The translations under genes were made by a program, and so were the position numbers. This document shows positions 55,155 through 64,000 of a stretch of DNA of 64,000 nt, piece after piece. How positions within the stretch are numbered: the first letter of the stretch is position 1; every line of letters starts with the position of its first letter. Source of the stretch: Kriegella aquimaris (GTDB lineage Bacteria; Bacteroidota; Bacteroidia; Flavobacteriales; Flavobacteriaceae). The DNA is taken from positions 62,001 through 126,000 of the forward strand of contig NZ_FNGV01000015.1 of assembly GCF_900103215.1 (NCBI RefSeq), written 5' to 3'. Below the pieces are notes generated by a model. That model had not been told where the DNA came from. It saw only the letters and a program-made list of their open reading frames with translations, and did not search any database.

Positions 55155-57044
55155 ATGGCTACAGGTAAAATCAATGTTTCAGTAGAAAACATTTTTCCAC
55201 TCATTAAGAAGTTTTTATATAGCGACCATGAGATATTCTTAAGGGAGCTAATCTCAAACGCAACAGATGCCACACTGAAATTAAAGCATCTAACTTCCAT
55301 TGGCGAGGCCAAAGTCGAATACGGAAATCCTAGAATAGAGGTAAAAATCGATAAGGAAGGTAAAAAGATACATGTAATCGACCAAGGTATCGGCATGACC
55401 GAGGAAGAGGTTAAAAAATATATCAATGAGGTAGCCTTTTCGGGTGCGGAAGAATTTTTGGACAAGTACAAAGATTCTGGAAAAGATTCCGGAATTATAG
55501 GGCATTTCGGACTTGGTTTCTATTCCGCTTTTATGGTGGCCGACAAAGTCGAGATCATTTCAAAAAGCTTTAAAGATGAGCCCGCGATTCACTGGACCTG
55601 TGATGGTTCGCCTGAATTCGACTTAAAAAAGGGTAAGAAGAAAGATAGAGGTACAGAAATCATATTGCATATTGCCGAAGATTCTACTGAATTTCTTGAA
55701 GATAGTAGAATCGACACCTTATTGAACAAGTATAACAAGTTTATGCCCGTGCCCATCAAATTTGGCACAAAAACAGAAACGCTTCCTAAACCAGAGGGTG
55801 CTAAGGAAGAAGACCCTGCGCCTACCCAAGAGGTCGATAACATTATTAATAATCCAAATCCAGCATGGACAAAGCAACCTGCCGATCTTGAAAACGAAGA
55901 TTATAAGAACTTTTATCGGGAGTTATACCCCATGCAGTTCGAAGAGCCTTTGTTCCATATTCATTTGAACGTCGACTACCCGTTCAACCTTACAGGTATT
56001 CTTTATTTTCCAAGATTGACAAATGACCTGAATGTTCAAAAAGACAAAATTCAGCTCTATCAAAATCAAGTATTCGTTACCGATAATGTTGAAGGTATCG
56101 TACCAGAGTTCTTGACAATGTTGCGTGGGGTAATTGATTCACCCGATATTCCATTGAACGTTTCACGTTCTTATCTACAGGCCGATGGGGCCGTAAAGAA
56201 AATATCGAGCTATATCACTAGAAAGGTGGCCGATAAATTGAGTTCGTTGTTCAAAAACAATCGCGAAGATTTTGAAAAGAAATGGAACGATATCAAAATC
56301 GTAATTGAATACGGTATGTTGTCCGAAGAAAAATTCTTTGAAAAAGCTGACAAATTTGCCTTGTACCCAACAGTAGATGGCAATTACTTTACGTTTGAGG
56401 AGTTACAGGAAAAAATTAAAGGCAACCAGACCGATAAAGACGATAAATTGGTCATATTGTATGCATCTGACAAAGAAGCACAACACAGTTACATCGAAGC
56501 GGCCAAGGCCAAAGGTTTCGAGGTATTGTTGATGGACTCCCCTATTATAGGTCACTTAATGCAAAAGTTGGAAACATCAAAAGAGAAAATTTCTTTTGCA
56601 CGTGTAGACGCCGACCATTTGGATAACCTTATCAAAAAGGAGGATGCACAAATCTCGAAGCTATCCGATGAAGAAAAGGAAACTTTGAAAAAGAATCTCG
56701 AAGAGGTAATCGAAAACAAAAGCTACACCATTCAGTTGGAAGCCATGGATAGCAATGCTTCGCCATTTATTATCACCGAGCCGGAATTCTTGAGGCGAAT
56801 GAAAGAAATGCAACAAACCGGCGGAGGCGGTGGTATGTTCGGTATGGGCAGCATGCCAGAAATGTACAACCTCATCGTGAACACCAATCATGAACTCGTA
56901 GGTGAAATACTTAATACCAAGACGGCCAAAAAACGGGAACGTTTGATCAATCAGTCTTTAGACCTTGCGCGTTTGTCAAAAGGGTTACTAAAAGGTGAAG
57001 AACTAACAAACTTTATCAAGCGTAGCTACGAAATGGTGAAATAA
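55155..57044 (+). CDS. htpG: Molecular chaperone HtpG (Hsp90)
   Basis: Bacterial Hsp90, an ATP-dependent homodimeric chaperone. 629 residues, normal. The ATP-binding domain has FLRELISNATDATLKL, VIDQGIGMTEEEV and GHFGLGFYSAFMVADKVEI; the middle domain and the Met/Gly-rich C-terminal segment (GGGGGMFGMGSMPEMYNL) are present. Single gene with its own terminator. Cytoplasmic. Confidence 0.97.
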   Translation: MATGKINVSVENIFPLIKKFLYSDHEIFLRELISNATDATLKLKHLTSIGEAKVEYGNPRIEVKIDKEGKKIHVIDQGIGMTEEEVKKYINEVAFSGAEEFLDKYKDSGKDSGIIGHFGLGFYSAFMVADKVEIISKSFKDEPAIHWTCDGSPEFDLKKGKKKDRGTEIILHIAEDSTEFLEDSRIDTLLNKYNKFMPVPIKFGTKTETLPKPEGAKEEDPAPTQEVDNIINNPNPAWTKQPADLENEDYKNFYRELYPMQFEEPLFHIHLNVDYPFNLTGILYFPRLTNDLNVQKDKIQLYQNQVFVTDNVEGIVPEFLTMLRGVIDSPDIPLNVSRSYLQADGAVKKISSYITRKVADKLSSLFKNNREDFEKKWNDIKIVIEYGMLSEEKFFEKADKFALYPTVDGNYFTFEELQEKIKGNQTDKDDKLVILYASDKEAQHSYIEAAKAKGFEVLLMDSPIIGHLMQKLETSKEKISFARVDADHLDNLIKKEDAQISKLSDEEKETLKKNLEEVIENKSYTIQLEAMDSNASPFIITEPEFLRRMKEMQQTGGGGGMFGMGSMPEMYNLIVNTNHELVGEILNTKTAKKRERLINQSLDLARLSKGLLKGEELTNFIKRSYEMVK

Positions 57045-57066
57045 ACCGATTCAAATTATGAACATT

Positions 57067-57104
57067 AAAGAAAACCGCGCCATTCAAATGGCGCGGTTTT
57101 CTTT
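57067..57104. terminator. Strong terminator after htpG
   Basis: AAAGAAAACCGCGCCAT (57067-57083) and ATGGCGCGGTTTTCTTT (57088-57104): 17 perfect base pairs with a 4-base loop. The T-tract is within the descending arm. Confidence 0.85.
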
Positions 57105-57207
57105 AATTCAGCCCGTTCGACTTGCGTTTAAACCGATAGTGTCAACCTCGGTTTCGATATCGCTCCTCTTTTAGCATAAGAATACTATTCTTTGTTCTTC
57201 AAAGACC

Positions 57208-57215
57208 TATTTTTG
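57208..57215 (+). promoter_or_regulatory. Putative -7 box of the tamB operon
   Basis: TATTTTTG matches TAnnTTTG perfectly. It lies inside the long open frame that begins at 57192, which rules out that start and supports translation from 57231 or 57246. Confidence 0.45.
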
Positions 57216-57245
57216 AACTCGGAACGTGACATGGTTTACCGAGGT

Positions 57246-60200
57246 ATGGAGAAGAAGCGAAAAAAATATCGGAATTTAAGGCGAATAGCCCGAGTGCTTC
57301 TTGTGATATTGTTTCTTTTTGTTGGACTTATTCTTTTTATAAGAAGTCCTTGGGGGCAAGATATCATTGTTTCAAAAGTCACCAATTACGTATCAGAAAA
57401 GACCAAGACCAAAGTGGAAATAAAGCGTCTTTTCATAACGTTTTCCGGTGCAATTTCTTTAGAGGGCCTATACCTTGAAGATAAAAAGGGAGATACCCTT
57501 ATTTTCTCCAATGCTTTAGAAGCCGATCTTCCCATCTTTCCCATTTTATTTCAAAACGAACTTCATCTAAAATCGCTCGATTGGAGTGGGGTTACCGCAA
57601 ATGTCATCCGAAGCGAAAACGCTGAGACCTTCAATTTTAATTTTTTATTGGATGCCCTCGTATCTCAAGATTCTACTGCAGTCCAAAGTGAAAACACGTC
57701 AATGGCCATCAGTCTGGGGTCGTTAAATTTTTCCGATTTTAAGATTAAATATAATGATGCCTATTTGGGAATTGATAGCGACCTTAAATTGGGAAAACTA
57801 GATGTTGATGCCAATCAGGTCGACTTAGAACAGCTGCGATTTTCGATAGAGAACCTGAAACTAACCGATACCAAAATCAACTATAAGCAAACCAAACCTT
57901 TTATAACCAAAAAAGATACTACGGAAACAGGTCTGCCGTATTTATCTATTGCCAACCTCGAAATTAAAAATGTAATGGCTAACTATCAGTCTGTCCCTGA
58001 TAAAGTTTACGCCGATGCCAACATTGGTCATTTTCTTTTGCTGTTACCGAAAGCTAATCTCGAAAACAATATTTTTGAAATCGACCAGATAGCTCTCGAA
58101 GATTCCGATTTTGACCTACGGATGGAAGAACAACAGCCGCTGGCAAAGGACTCCATTAGCATTTCCAGTACAGCATCAATATCCTTTGAATGGCGCGAAT
58201 ATCAAATCGATGCAGCCCGAATTAGTTTACAAAACAACACCTTCAATTATCGATTAGGAAACAACAGCCCCACCGATGATGAGTTCAACCCAAAGGCCAT
58301 CTCAATCTCCGGTCTGGTTTTAGAATCAGATAAAATGGTTTATCGTCCAAAAACGGCAACTATTGAACTAGACGAATTAAGTTTTAGGGAGCGGAGCGGA
58401 TTTCAATTAAAACATTTAGCCTTTGATGCCAATGTGGAGGATAATAAATCATCATTTTCTCATCTGGAAATAAAAACAAACAACAGTACGTTGTCTGGCG
58501 AACTAGATTTAAAATATGCCTCTTTTGACAAATTGATGAAAAATCCGGAAGAAACAATTGTTGCGTTGAATGTTCCCAACCTCAACTTGGCACTAGAAGA
58601 CGCCTTTGTTTTCCAACCTGGTTTAGCAAAGAATGAATATATTAAAAAGGCAACGAAAAAACCCTTTCTTGGCCATGCCACTGCTAATGGCACACTTAGT
58701 TCCATTCAAATACCAGAATTGAATATGACATGGGGCGAGGGTACTTCTCTCATGATTAAAGGCAGGCTCGACAATATCACCGCAATAGACTCACTCTTCT
58801 TTGACCTTACTACAATAAAAGTAACTTCGCAACGTGACGATTTGCTTCAGTTTGTTTCTGAGAAAGAACTCGGCATAGAAATACCACAAACTGTTTTGGT
58901 CGAAGCAAGTGGAAAAGGGAGCTTCGAAAATTTCAGCACCGATGCATTGATGAAAATTCCAGAGGGTACCGTTCAACTCAGTGGAAATTTCAAAAATCAA
59001 GAGCAACCCAAATTTGATGGCACCCTAAAAGTTGATAGTCTGCATCTAGAAAAACTTTTGAAAAACGAACAGCTTGGTGCCATTTCCTTTACGATGAATC
59101 TCTCAGGAAATGGAAATAACCTGAACACCCTTAATGCGCAGATCTCATCAAAATTTAACCAACTGGAATTCAATAACTACGACTTTTCAACTCTTTCCCT
59201 TAACGGATCTATTGCACAAGGTAAGGGAACTATCGATTTACGTTTTAAAGACAAGAATTTAAACTTAAATGCCAATACTTACCTTAACCTTGATTCGCTA
59301 AACTCAAAAATAAAATTGTCGTTAGATGTTATTGGTGCCGATTTATATGCTCTGGGTATCACAAAGAATAATATAAAGGTCGGGGGCAAAGTGAATGCAG
59401 ATTTCACAGGAAATACAGATGATTATAAGCTAAATGCCGGCGTATATGAAGGTCTCGCCGTTATGAATGGTGAACAATATCGTATAGATGCCATCGAAAT
59501 ATCGACAAAAATTAGCAAAGACAGCACCGATTTAAAGATTAACAGTGATTTTTTGAAAGGGGCATTACAATCCAATGCGGCACCAGCCCAAATAAGTACA
59601 GCGCTACAGAACCAATTTAGAAACTACTTTGCCAAGAGTGATTCAATTTCCAGTACCGAAGCAGTTAACCCTGTACGCTTAAAAATGAATTTATCGTTGC
59701 AGCCTGTCCCTGTTTTGACTGAAGTTTTTTTTAGCGGGATAGAACAATTGGATTCGATTACGATGCAGGCAGATTTTGATGCTTCCACCAAAAATTTGTC
59801 CGCTAAATTATTTCTACCCTTGGCCAAATACAACGGTAGTTCAATAGACAGTCTTTCTTTTGCGGCGACGGGCGATTCGACCAACCTAAATTTCAGTACC
59901 GGCTTTAATGCCTTGGTAACCGGACCCATCCGCATAAAAAAAACGACTTTAGAAGGACAATTAAAAAGCCAAGAACTTCTATTGGATTTCAATTCGTTCG
60001 ACGACGATGAAAAATTAATGCATATCGCCTCTGAGATGAACTTGGCCAAAGACACGATTGGTTTGCACATCAACCCATCCCAGCTCATTTTCAACAAAAA
60101 GGAATGGAACATTCCACAAAATAATGCTATTAAGTTAGGTGAAAACTTTCTGGAACTTAAGAACATGGCATTAAGCAGAGATGAACAGAAACTAACCTTT

Positions 60201-62276
60201 AGCAATGCAGTAGCCGATATAAAAAAGGAACATGTGGGCCTTATATTTGAAAATTTCAAACTGCAGACTTTTTTAAGTTATCTAAACCCAGATGAAAACC
60301 TAGTTTCAGGTATGGTTCAAGGAAATTTGGTAGTAGAAAATCCGTTCGAGGCCCCGGGCATCATCGCCGATTTTAGAATTGACGAATTAGGAGTGCTACA
60401 AAACTCTTTGGGAAATCTATCGCTAAATGCAATATCTAAAGGACTGACGGAATATGACTTCGACCTATCGGTGAAAGAAGGTGCGTTAGATTTAGATTTG
60501 ACCGGCGATTATAGTGCCGCCGAAACAGGTGCTAAATTGGATCTCGACCTGAATTTGAATGCATTGGAACTAAAAGCAATAGAGGGTTTTTCAAAAGATG
60601 CCATTAAAGAGTCCCATGGCTATATTTCAGGAAATATCAAAGTTTCAGGTACAACTACTGACCCACAGTATGATGGCAACCTTGCTTTTAACGAAACTGA
60701 TTTTAAAGTAACCGCATTAAATGCTATTCTCAAAATTAACGATGAAACATTGCGAATAAACAACTCGGGACTTTACCTTGAAAACTTTTCTATCCGTGAT
60801 GCCAATGAAAGTGCATTTACTATGGATGGAACGATTTTGACCGAGGAGTTGACAAATCCGGAATTCGAACTTTCTTTACAAGCAGAAAAATTTCAGCTCC
60901 TTAATTCCACCAAAGAAGATAACGAGCTATTCTATGGTGAAGCAAGCATAGATGCAGATGTTACGATCAAAGGAAGTTTGAACCTTCCGAAAATCGACGG
61001 AAGGCTTAAAGTTAGAAAAGTTACTGAAGTCACCTATGTAGTGCCAGAATCACAATTGGATGTTGAAGAGCGAGATGGTGTCGTCATCTTTGTAAATAGA
61101 GCGAACCCCGATGCCATTCTAACCCGAAAAGACCAAGAAGAGACCCCTGCTTTTTTCAGGGGAATCGATGTTTCGACCATATTGGAAATTGCCGACGACG
61201 CAGTTTTCCATATCATTATAGATGAGCGAACCGGAGATAATTTACAAGTCTCTGGCGATGCGGCCCTAAACCTGAATGTTGCCCCAAATGGGAATATCAG
61301 TTTGACCGGGCGCTATGAACTGAATTCAGGGCACTACGAGACAAGCCTTTATAATCTGGTCAAAAGAAAATTTGAGATCAACCCAGGCAGTACGATTACA
61401 TGGTTGGGCGACCCCACCGATGCGAAGTTAGATGTTACGGCTATTTACAATGTAGAAACATCGGCAGCACCTCTTATGGCCTCGGTTACCTCTGGTGAAG
61501 ATATCAGTGTCACGAGTAAATATCGTCAGGTACTACCCTTTTTGGTTTATTTGAATGTCGATGGAGAACTATTGGAACCGAAATTATCTTTTAAGCTTGA
61601 CATGCCCGAAGATGAACAAGGTTCATTGAGCGGCGCGGTCTATGGTCAGGTGCAACAATTGAACGAGCAAGAATCTGAATTGAACAAGCAGGTATTTTCA
61701 CTATTGGCATTAAATCGTTTCTTTCCAGATTCCGGCAGTGATGGCAGTAGTGGCGGAACAGTGGCGTTGGCGCGGGACAATGTGAACAAAGTACTCTCGA
61801 CCGAACTCAATACTTTTTCGGACAAGATGCTGGGTAAAACAGGATTTGAGCTTGACTTTGATCTTGACAGTTTCACCGATTACCAAGGAGATAGTCCACA
61901 AGACAGAACACAACTTAATATAAATGCGAAGAAAAAGCTTTTTGACGACCGATTAATCGTTACAGCGGGAAGTGCAGTAGATGTAGAAGGAAGTGCGGCC
62001 GCAGGCCAGGAAGAAACGCCCATAATCGGTAATGTCAGTTTAGAATATTTATTGACCCAAGACGGACGATATCGATTAAAAGGTTTCCGTAAAAATGAAT
62101 ATCAAAATATTATAGACGGACAACTGATTGTTACCGGCATCGCATTAATTTTCAATCGCGAATTCAATGCGTTCAGTCAATTATTCAATCCGTTAAAAAG
62201 TAATACATTAGAGAATAAAGATACTAAAAAGGAAGCAACCCAAGAGACCAAGTCAAGCGGGAAAAAGGAAAACTAA
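57246..62276 (+). CDS. tamB: Translocation and assembly module protein TamB (DUF490)
   Basis: An inner-membrane-anchored, periplasm-spanning AsmA-like protein involved in outer-membrane assembly and lipid transport. 1676 residues. One N-terminal helix (RVLLVILFLFVGLILFI) with RSPWGQDIIVSKVTNYVSEKT, then an extended beta-rich groove, and the C-terminal DUF490 domain (RFFPDSG, FELDFDLDSFTDYQGD, VTAGSAVDVEGSAA, LIFNREFNAFSQLF). The start is 57246 or 57231; the frame's first ATG at 57192 is upstream of the -7 box. It is followed after 1 base by the TamA-like gene, the usual order in this phylum. Confidence 0.93.
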   Translation: MEKKRKKYRNLRRIARVLLVILFLFVGLILFIRSPWGQDIIVSKVTNYVSEKTKTKVEIKRLFITFSGAISLEGLYLEDKKGDTLIFSNALEADLPIFPILFQNELHLKSLDWSGVTANVIRSENAETFNFNFLLDALVSQDSTAVQSENTSMAISLGSLNFSDFKIKYNDAYLGIDSDLKLGKLDVDANQVDLEQLRFSIENLKLTDTKINYKQTKPFITKKDTTETGLPYLSIANLEIKNVMANYQSVPDKVYADANIGHFLLLLPKANLENNIFEIDQIALEDSDFDLRMEEQQPLAKDSISISSTASISFEWREYQIDAARISLQNNTFNYRLGNNSPTDDEFNPKAISISGLVLESDKMVYRPKTATIELDELSFRERSGFQLKHLAFDANVEDNKSSFSHLEIKTNNSTLSGELDLKYASFDKLMKNPEETIVALNVPNLNLALEDAFVFQPGLAKNEYIKKATKKPFLGHATANGTLSSIQIPELNMTWGEGTSLMIKGRLDNITAIDSLFFDLTTIKVTSQRDDLLQFVSEKELGIEIPQTVLVEASGKGSFENFSTDALMKIPEGTVQLSGNFKNQEQPKFDGTLKVDSLHLEKLLKNEQLGAISFTMNLSGNGNNLNTLNAQISSKFNQLEFNNYDFSTLSLNGSIAQGKGTIDLRFKDKNLNLNANTYLNLDSLNSKIKLSLDVIGADLYALGITKNNIKVGGKVNADFTGNTDDYKLNAGVYEGLAVMNGEQYRIDAIEISTKISKDSTDLKINSDFLKGALQSNAAPAQISTALQNQFRNYFAKSDSISSTEAVNPVRLKMNLSLQPVPVLTEVFFSGIEQLDSITMQADFDASTKNLSAKLFLPLAKYNGSSIDSLSFAATGDSTNLNFSTGFNALVTGPIRIKKTTLEGQLKSQELLLDFNSFDDDEKLMHIASEMNLAKDTIGLHINPSQLIFNKKEWNIPQNNAIKLGENFLELKNMALSRDEQKLTFSNAVADIKKEHVGLIFENFKLQTFLSYLNPDENLVSGMVQGNLVVENPFEAPGIIADFRIDELGVLQNSLGNLSLNAISKGLTEYDFDLSVKEGALDLDLTGDYSAAETGAKLDLDLNLNALELKAIEGFSKDAIKESHGYISGNIKVSGTTTDPQYDGNLAFNETDFKVTALNAILKINDETLRINNSGLYLENFSIRDANESAFTMDGTILTEELTNPEFELSLQAEKFQLLNSTKEDNELFYGEASIDADVTIKGSLNLPKIDGRLKVRKVTEVTYVVPESQLDVEERDGVVIFVNRANPDAILTRKDQEETPAFFRGIDVSTILEIADDAVFHIIIDERTGDNLQVSGDAALNLNVAPNGNISLTGRYELNSGHYETSLYNLVKRKFEINPGSTITWLGDPTDAKLDVTAIYNVETSAAPLMASVTSGEDISVTSKYRQVLPFLVYLNVDGELLEPKLSFKLDMPEDEQGSLSGAVYGQVQQLNEQESELNKQVFSLLALNRFFPDSGSDGSSGGTVALARDNVNKVLSTELNTFSDKMLGKTGFELDFDLDSFTDYQGDSPQDRTQLNINAKKKLFDDRLIVTAGSAVDVEGSAAAGQEETPIIGNVSLEYLLTQDGRYRLKGFRKNEYQNIIDGQLIVTGIALIFNREFNAFSQLFNPLKSNTLENKDTKKEATQETKSSGKKEN

Positions 62277-62277
62277 A

Positions 62278-64000
62278 TTGAAGAAGATTAGTAAATATCG
62301 ACATATTTTAATGATATCACTTGCCTTAGTGTTAGGGTCTTGTGGTGTACAAAAGTTTATACCAGAGGGAGAAGTTCTATATACTGGCGCCGAAATACAT
62401 ACAAGTACAAAAAAGGATGTCAAAAATTTAAAGAAAATAAAAGCCGAGTTGAACACCCTACTTCGACCTGAGCCCAATTCACAAATTTTGGGCATGCGTC
62501 TAGGCCTATACTACCATTATAAATCTCAAAAGAAAAATCCCGGCTTTTTAAACAAATGGTTGAACAAAAAGTTTGGTGAAGAACCGGTATACTTTTCCGA
62601 GGTCGATCAAGAGCGAGTTGAAAAATTGATACTGAACCGATTAGATAACAACGGATTTTTCTACAGCAAAGTGGTATCGAAAATTGATAGCACCCAAAAG
62701 TTTGCAGGGGTCGCATATGAAGTTGATATAATAAGGCCTTATGAAATCGGAACTTATCAGATAGAAAAAGACACTTTGCCCATTTATAAGGCCATTCAAG
62801 AAACGTTAACGAAAACGGCACTAAAACCGGGCGACCGTTTTGACCTTTCGCTAATGAAATTTGAAAGAGAGCGAATCGATAATGATTTGAAACAACGTGG
62901 CTACTACAATTTCAACCCCGATTTTTTAATTTTTGAGGCTGACACCAATCGTTATGACACCAAAAAGATAGACTTGTTCCTTAGACTCAAAAAACAGACG
63001 CCCCCTAAGTCCATAATTCCATACACCATAGATTCTATAACGGTCTACCCCAATTATACGGTTGAGGATACCATTGTTTCCAATGAAAGAATTATTATTG
63101 AAGATATAGGTTTTGTTCAAGACGAGGAGTTCTTTGATCCCCGACAATTGAAACCCTATATTCTTTTCAAAAAAGGACAAAAATACAATGCGCGAACAGC
63201 ACGGCTAACAAGCAATCGACTATCATCGATAGGAAGTTATAAATACGTCAATATCCAATTTACAGAAAAAGATACCACCACTAAAGATGGCGCCGGATCG
63301 CTATATGCCGACATCTACCTTTCACCATTGACCAAACGATCTATCAGGGCCGAATTGCAAGCGGTAACCAAATCAAATGGACTTGCCGGACCCGGAATTT
63401 CAGCGACCTACAGCAACCGAAATCTTTTTCAAAGTGGGGAGACTTTTAGCATCACCGGCGATTTCTCGTATGCGACACAGCTTTCTGGAGGGAACAACTC
63501 AGGGCTCAGTAGTATAGCAGGTGGATTGAAAACAGATTTGGTTATACCGAGATTGGTTCCTTTTTCGACTAGTATGTTCAAATATGCCGTACCAAAAACC
63601 AAAATCAGCTTGGGAGGTGATATTTTAAAAAGAAGCCAATTGTATACGCTCACTTCTTTTAATACCTCGTTTGGGTATACATGGAATGCGAACAAGTATG
63701 TCTATCACGAACTCAACCCCATCAGCATCAATTATGTAAACCTCGCCGATACCACCGAGGAATTTGAGACCATATTGGATAACAACCCCTTTTTACAGCT
63801 GAGTTTTGAGCAGCAGTTCATCGCCGGTTTGAATTATACGTTTACCTACAACGAGCTTGTAGATAATAAAAAAACCTTTCCCATTTATGTGTCGACCAGT
63901 TTCGATATTTCTGGAAACACCTTAGGGTTGCTCAGCGGAAATAGGAAAACTGTTTTTGGTTTGGAATATGCGCAATATGCTAAAGCTGATATCGATTTTC
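62278..64000 (+). CDS. TamA/BamA-type outer-membrane assembly protein, C-terminus cut by window edge
   Basis: 574 codons are visible before the edge. I choose the TTG at 62278, one base after the tamB stop, because it gives KKISKYRHILMISLALVLGSCG with a basic n-region and lipid cysteine; the ATG at 62311 would give a very short n-region. POTRA domains follow (~30-360; KPGDRFDLSLMKFERERIDNDLKQRGYYNF, VNIQFTEKD). The beta-barrel begins near residue 360 (RSIRAELQAVTKSNGLAGPGISATYSNRNLFQSGETFSITGDF). It partners TamB in envelope biogenesis. Confidence 0.9.
   Translation, partial: MKKISKYRHILMISLALVLGSCGVQKFIPEGEVLYTGAEIHTSTKKDVKNLKKIKAELNTLLRPEPNSQILGMRLGLYYHYKSQKKNPGFLNKWLNKKFGEEPVYFSEVDQERVEKLILNRLDNNGFFYSKVVSKIDSTQKFAGVAYEVDIIRPYEIGTYQIEKDTLPIYKAIQETLTKTALKPGDRFDLSLMKFERERIDNDLKQRGYYNFNPDFLIFEADTNRYDTKKIDLFLRLKKQTPPKSIIPYTIDSITVYPNYTVEDTIVSNERIIIEDIGFVQDEEFFDPRQLKPYILFKKGQKYNARTARLTSNRLSSIGSYKYVNIQFTEKDTTTKDGAGSLYADIYLSPLTKRSIRAELQAVTKSNGLAGPGISATYSNRNLFQSGETFSITGDFSYATQLSGGNNSGLSSIAGGLKTDLVIPRLVPFSTSMFKYAVPKTKISLGGDILKRSQLYTLTSFNTSFGYTWNANKYVYHELNPISINYVNLADTTEEFETILDNNPFLQLSFEQQFIAGLNYTFTYNELVDNKKTFPIYVSTSFDISGNTLGLLSGNRKTVFGLEYAQYAKADIDF

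Noticed and set aside
59624-60259. 211-residue minus-strand frame inside tamB
   Set aside because: Lies wholly inside a well-supported gene and resembles no protein.
62420-62821. 133-residue minus-strand frame in the TamA-like gene
   Set aside because: Shadow of the plus-strand POTRA coding region.

Overview
The window comes from a member of the Bacteroidota, most likely a marine Flavobacteriaceae. The evidence is a SusC/SusD pair, many short lipoproteins with acidic residues after the lipid cysteine, a bacillithiol gene (bshC), the small DUF4295 gene beside rpmG/rpmB, and promoters of the Bacteroidota type (TTTG, about 20 bases, TAnnTTTG). The genus cannot be fixed from the sequence alone. 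Both ends are cut: pyrG at the left edge and a TamA/BamA-type outer-membrane protein at the right edge. No tRNA, rRNA, CRISPR array, insertion sequence or phage gene was seen.

Layout. 1-2.4 kb: pyrG (partial), a small DUF3820 protein and a Tat-exported TIM-barrel isomerase. 2.5-8.0 kb: a divergent locus with a CHASE2-type membrane sensor and a secreted protein of unknown function on the minus strand, facing a 1109-residue TPR-CHAT protease-like protein on the plus strand. 8.0-9.3 kb: an unknown acidic-tailed protein and a 54-residue lipoprotein. 9.3-14.8 kb: a two-component system (TPR histidine kinase plus NarL/LuxR regulator) divergent from five small exported proteins, with an inverted repeat in the shared promoter region. 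14.9-19.5 kb: a guaA / LysM-PBP1 / OsmC / DUF922 operon. 19.5-20.3 kb: an unusual 0.8-kb non-coding stretch with hairpins.

20.3-30.3 kb holds a flavin-binding oxidase-family protein, a PLP decarboxylase, bshC, a large M14 carboxypeptidase, a gluconolactonase-gntP pair and a collagen-like lipoprotein. 30.4-37.7 kb is a housekeeping block: rimO, a beta-lactamase-like lipoprotein, a two-gene membrane cassette, ftsY-DUF4295-rpmG-rpmB, and the tightly coupled chain FAH-family hydrolase, HPt protein and cinA. 38.4-44.4 kb carries a BNR_4 exported protein, a DEDDh exonuclease, an outer-membrane barrel, an E2 acyltransferase and recR. 44.6-51.0 kb is a susC-susD pair with a divergent sodium:solute symporter. 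51-55 kb has a CoA-binding protein, fabH, an ABC1 kinase and a TetR-like protein. 55-64 kb has htpG and the tamB-tamA pair of envelope assembly genes.

The best candidate for an undescribed system is the CHASE2 / secreted protein / TPR-CHAT locus at 2.5-8.0 kb. All three products carry export or membrane signals, so a caspase-like CHAT domain would sit outside the cytoplasm beside an extracytoplasmic sensor that has no output domain. The second candidate is the two-component system facing the block of small exported proteins at 9.3-14.8 kb.
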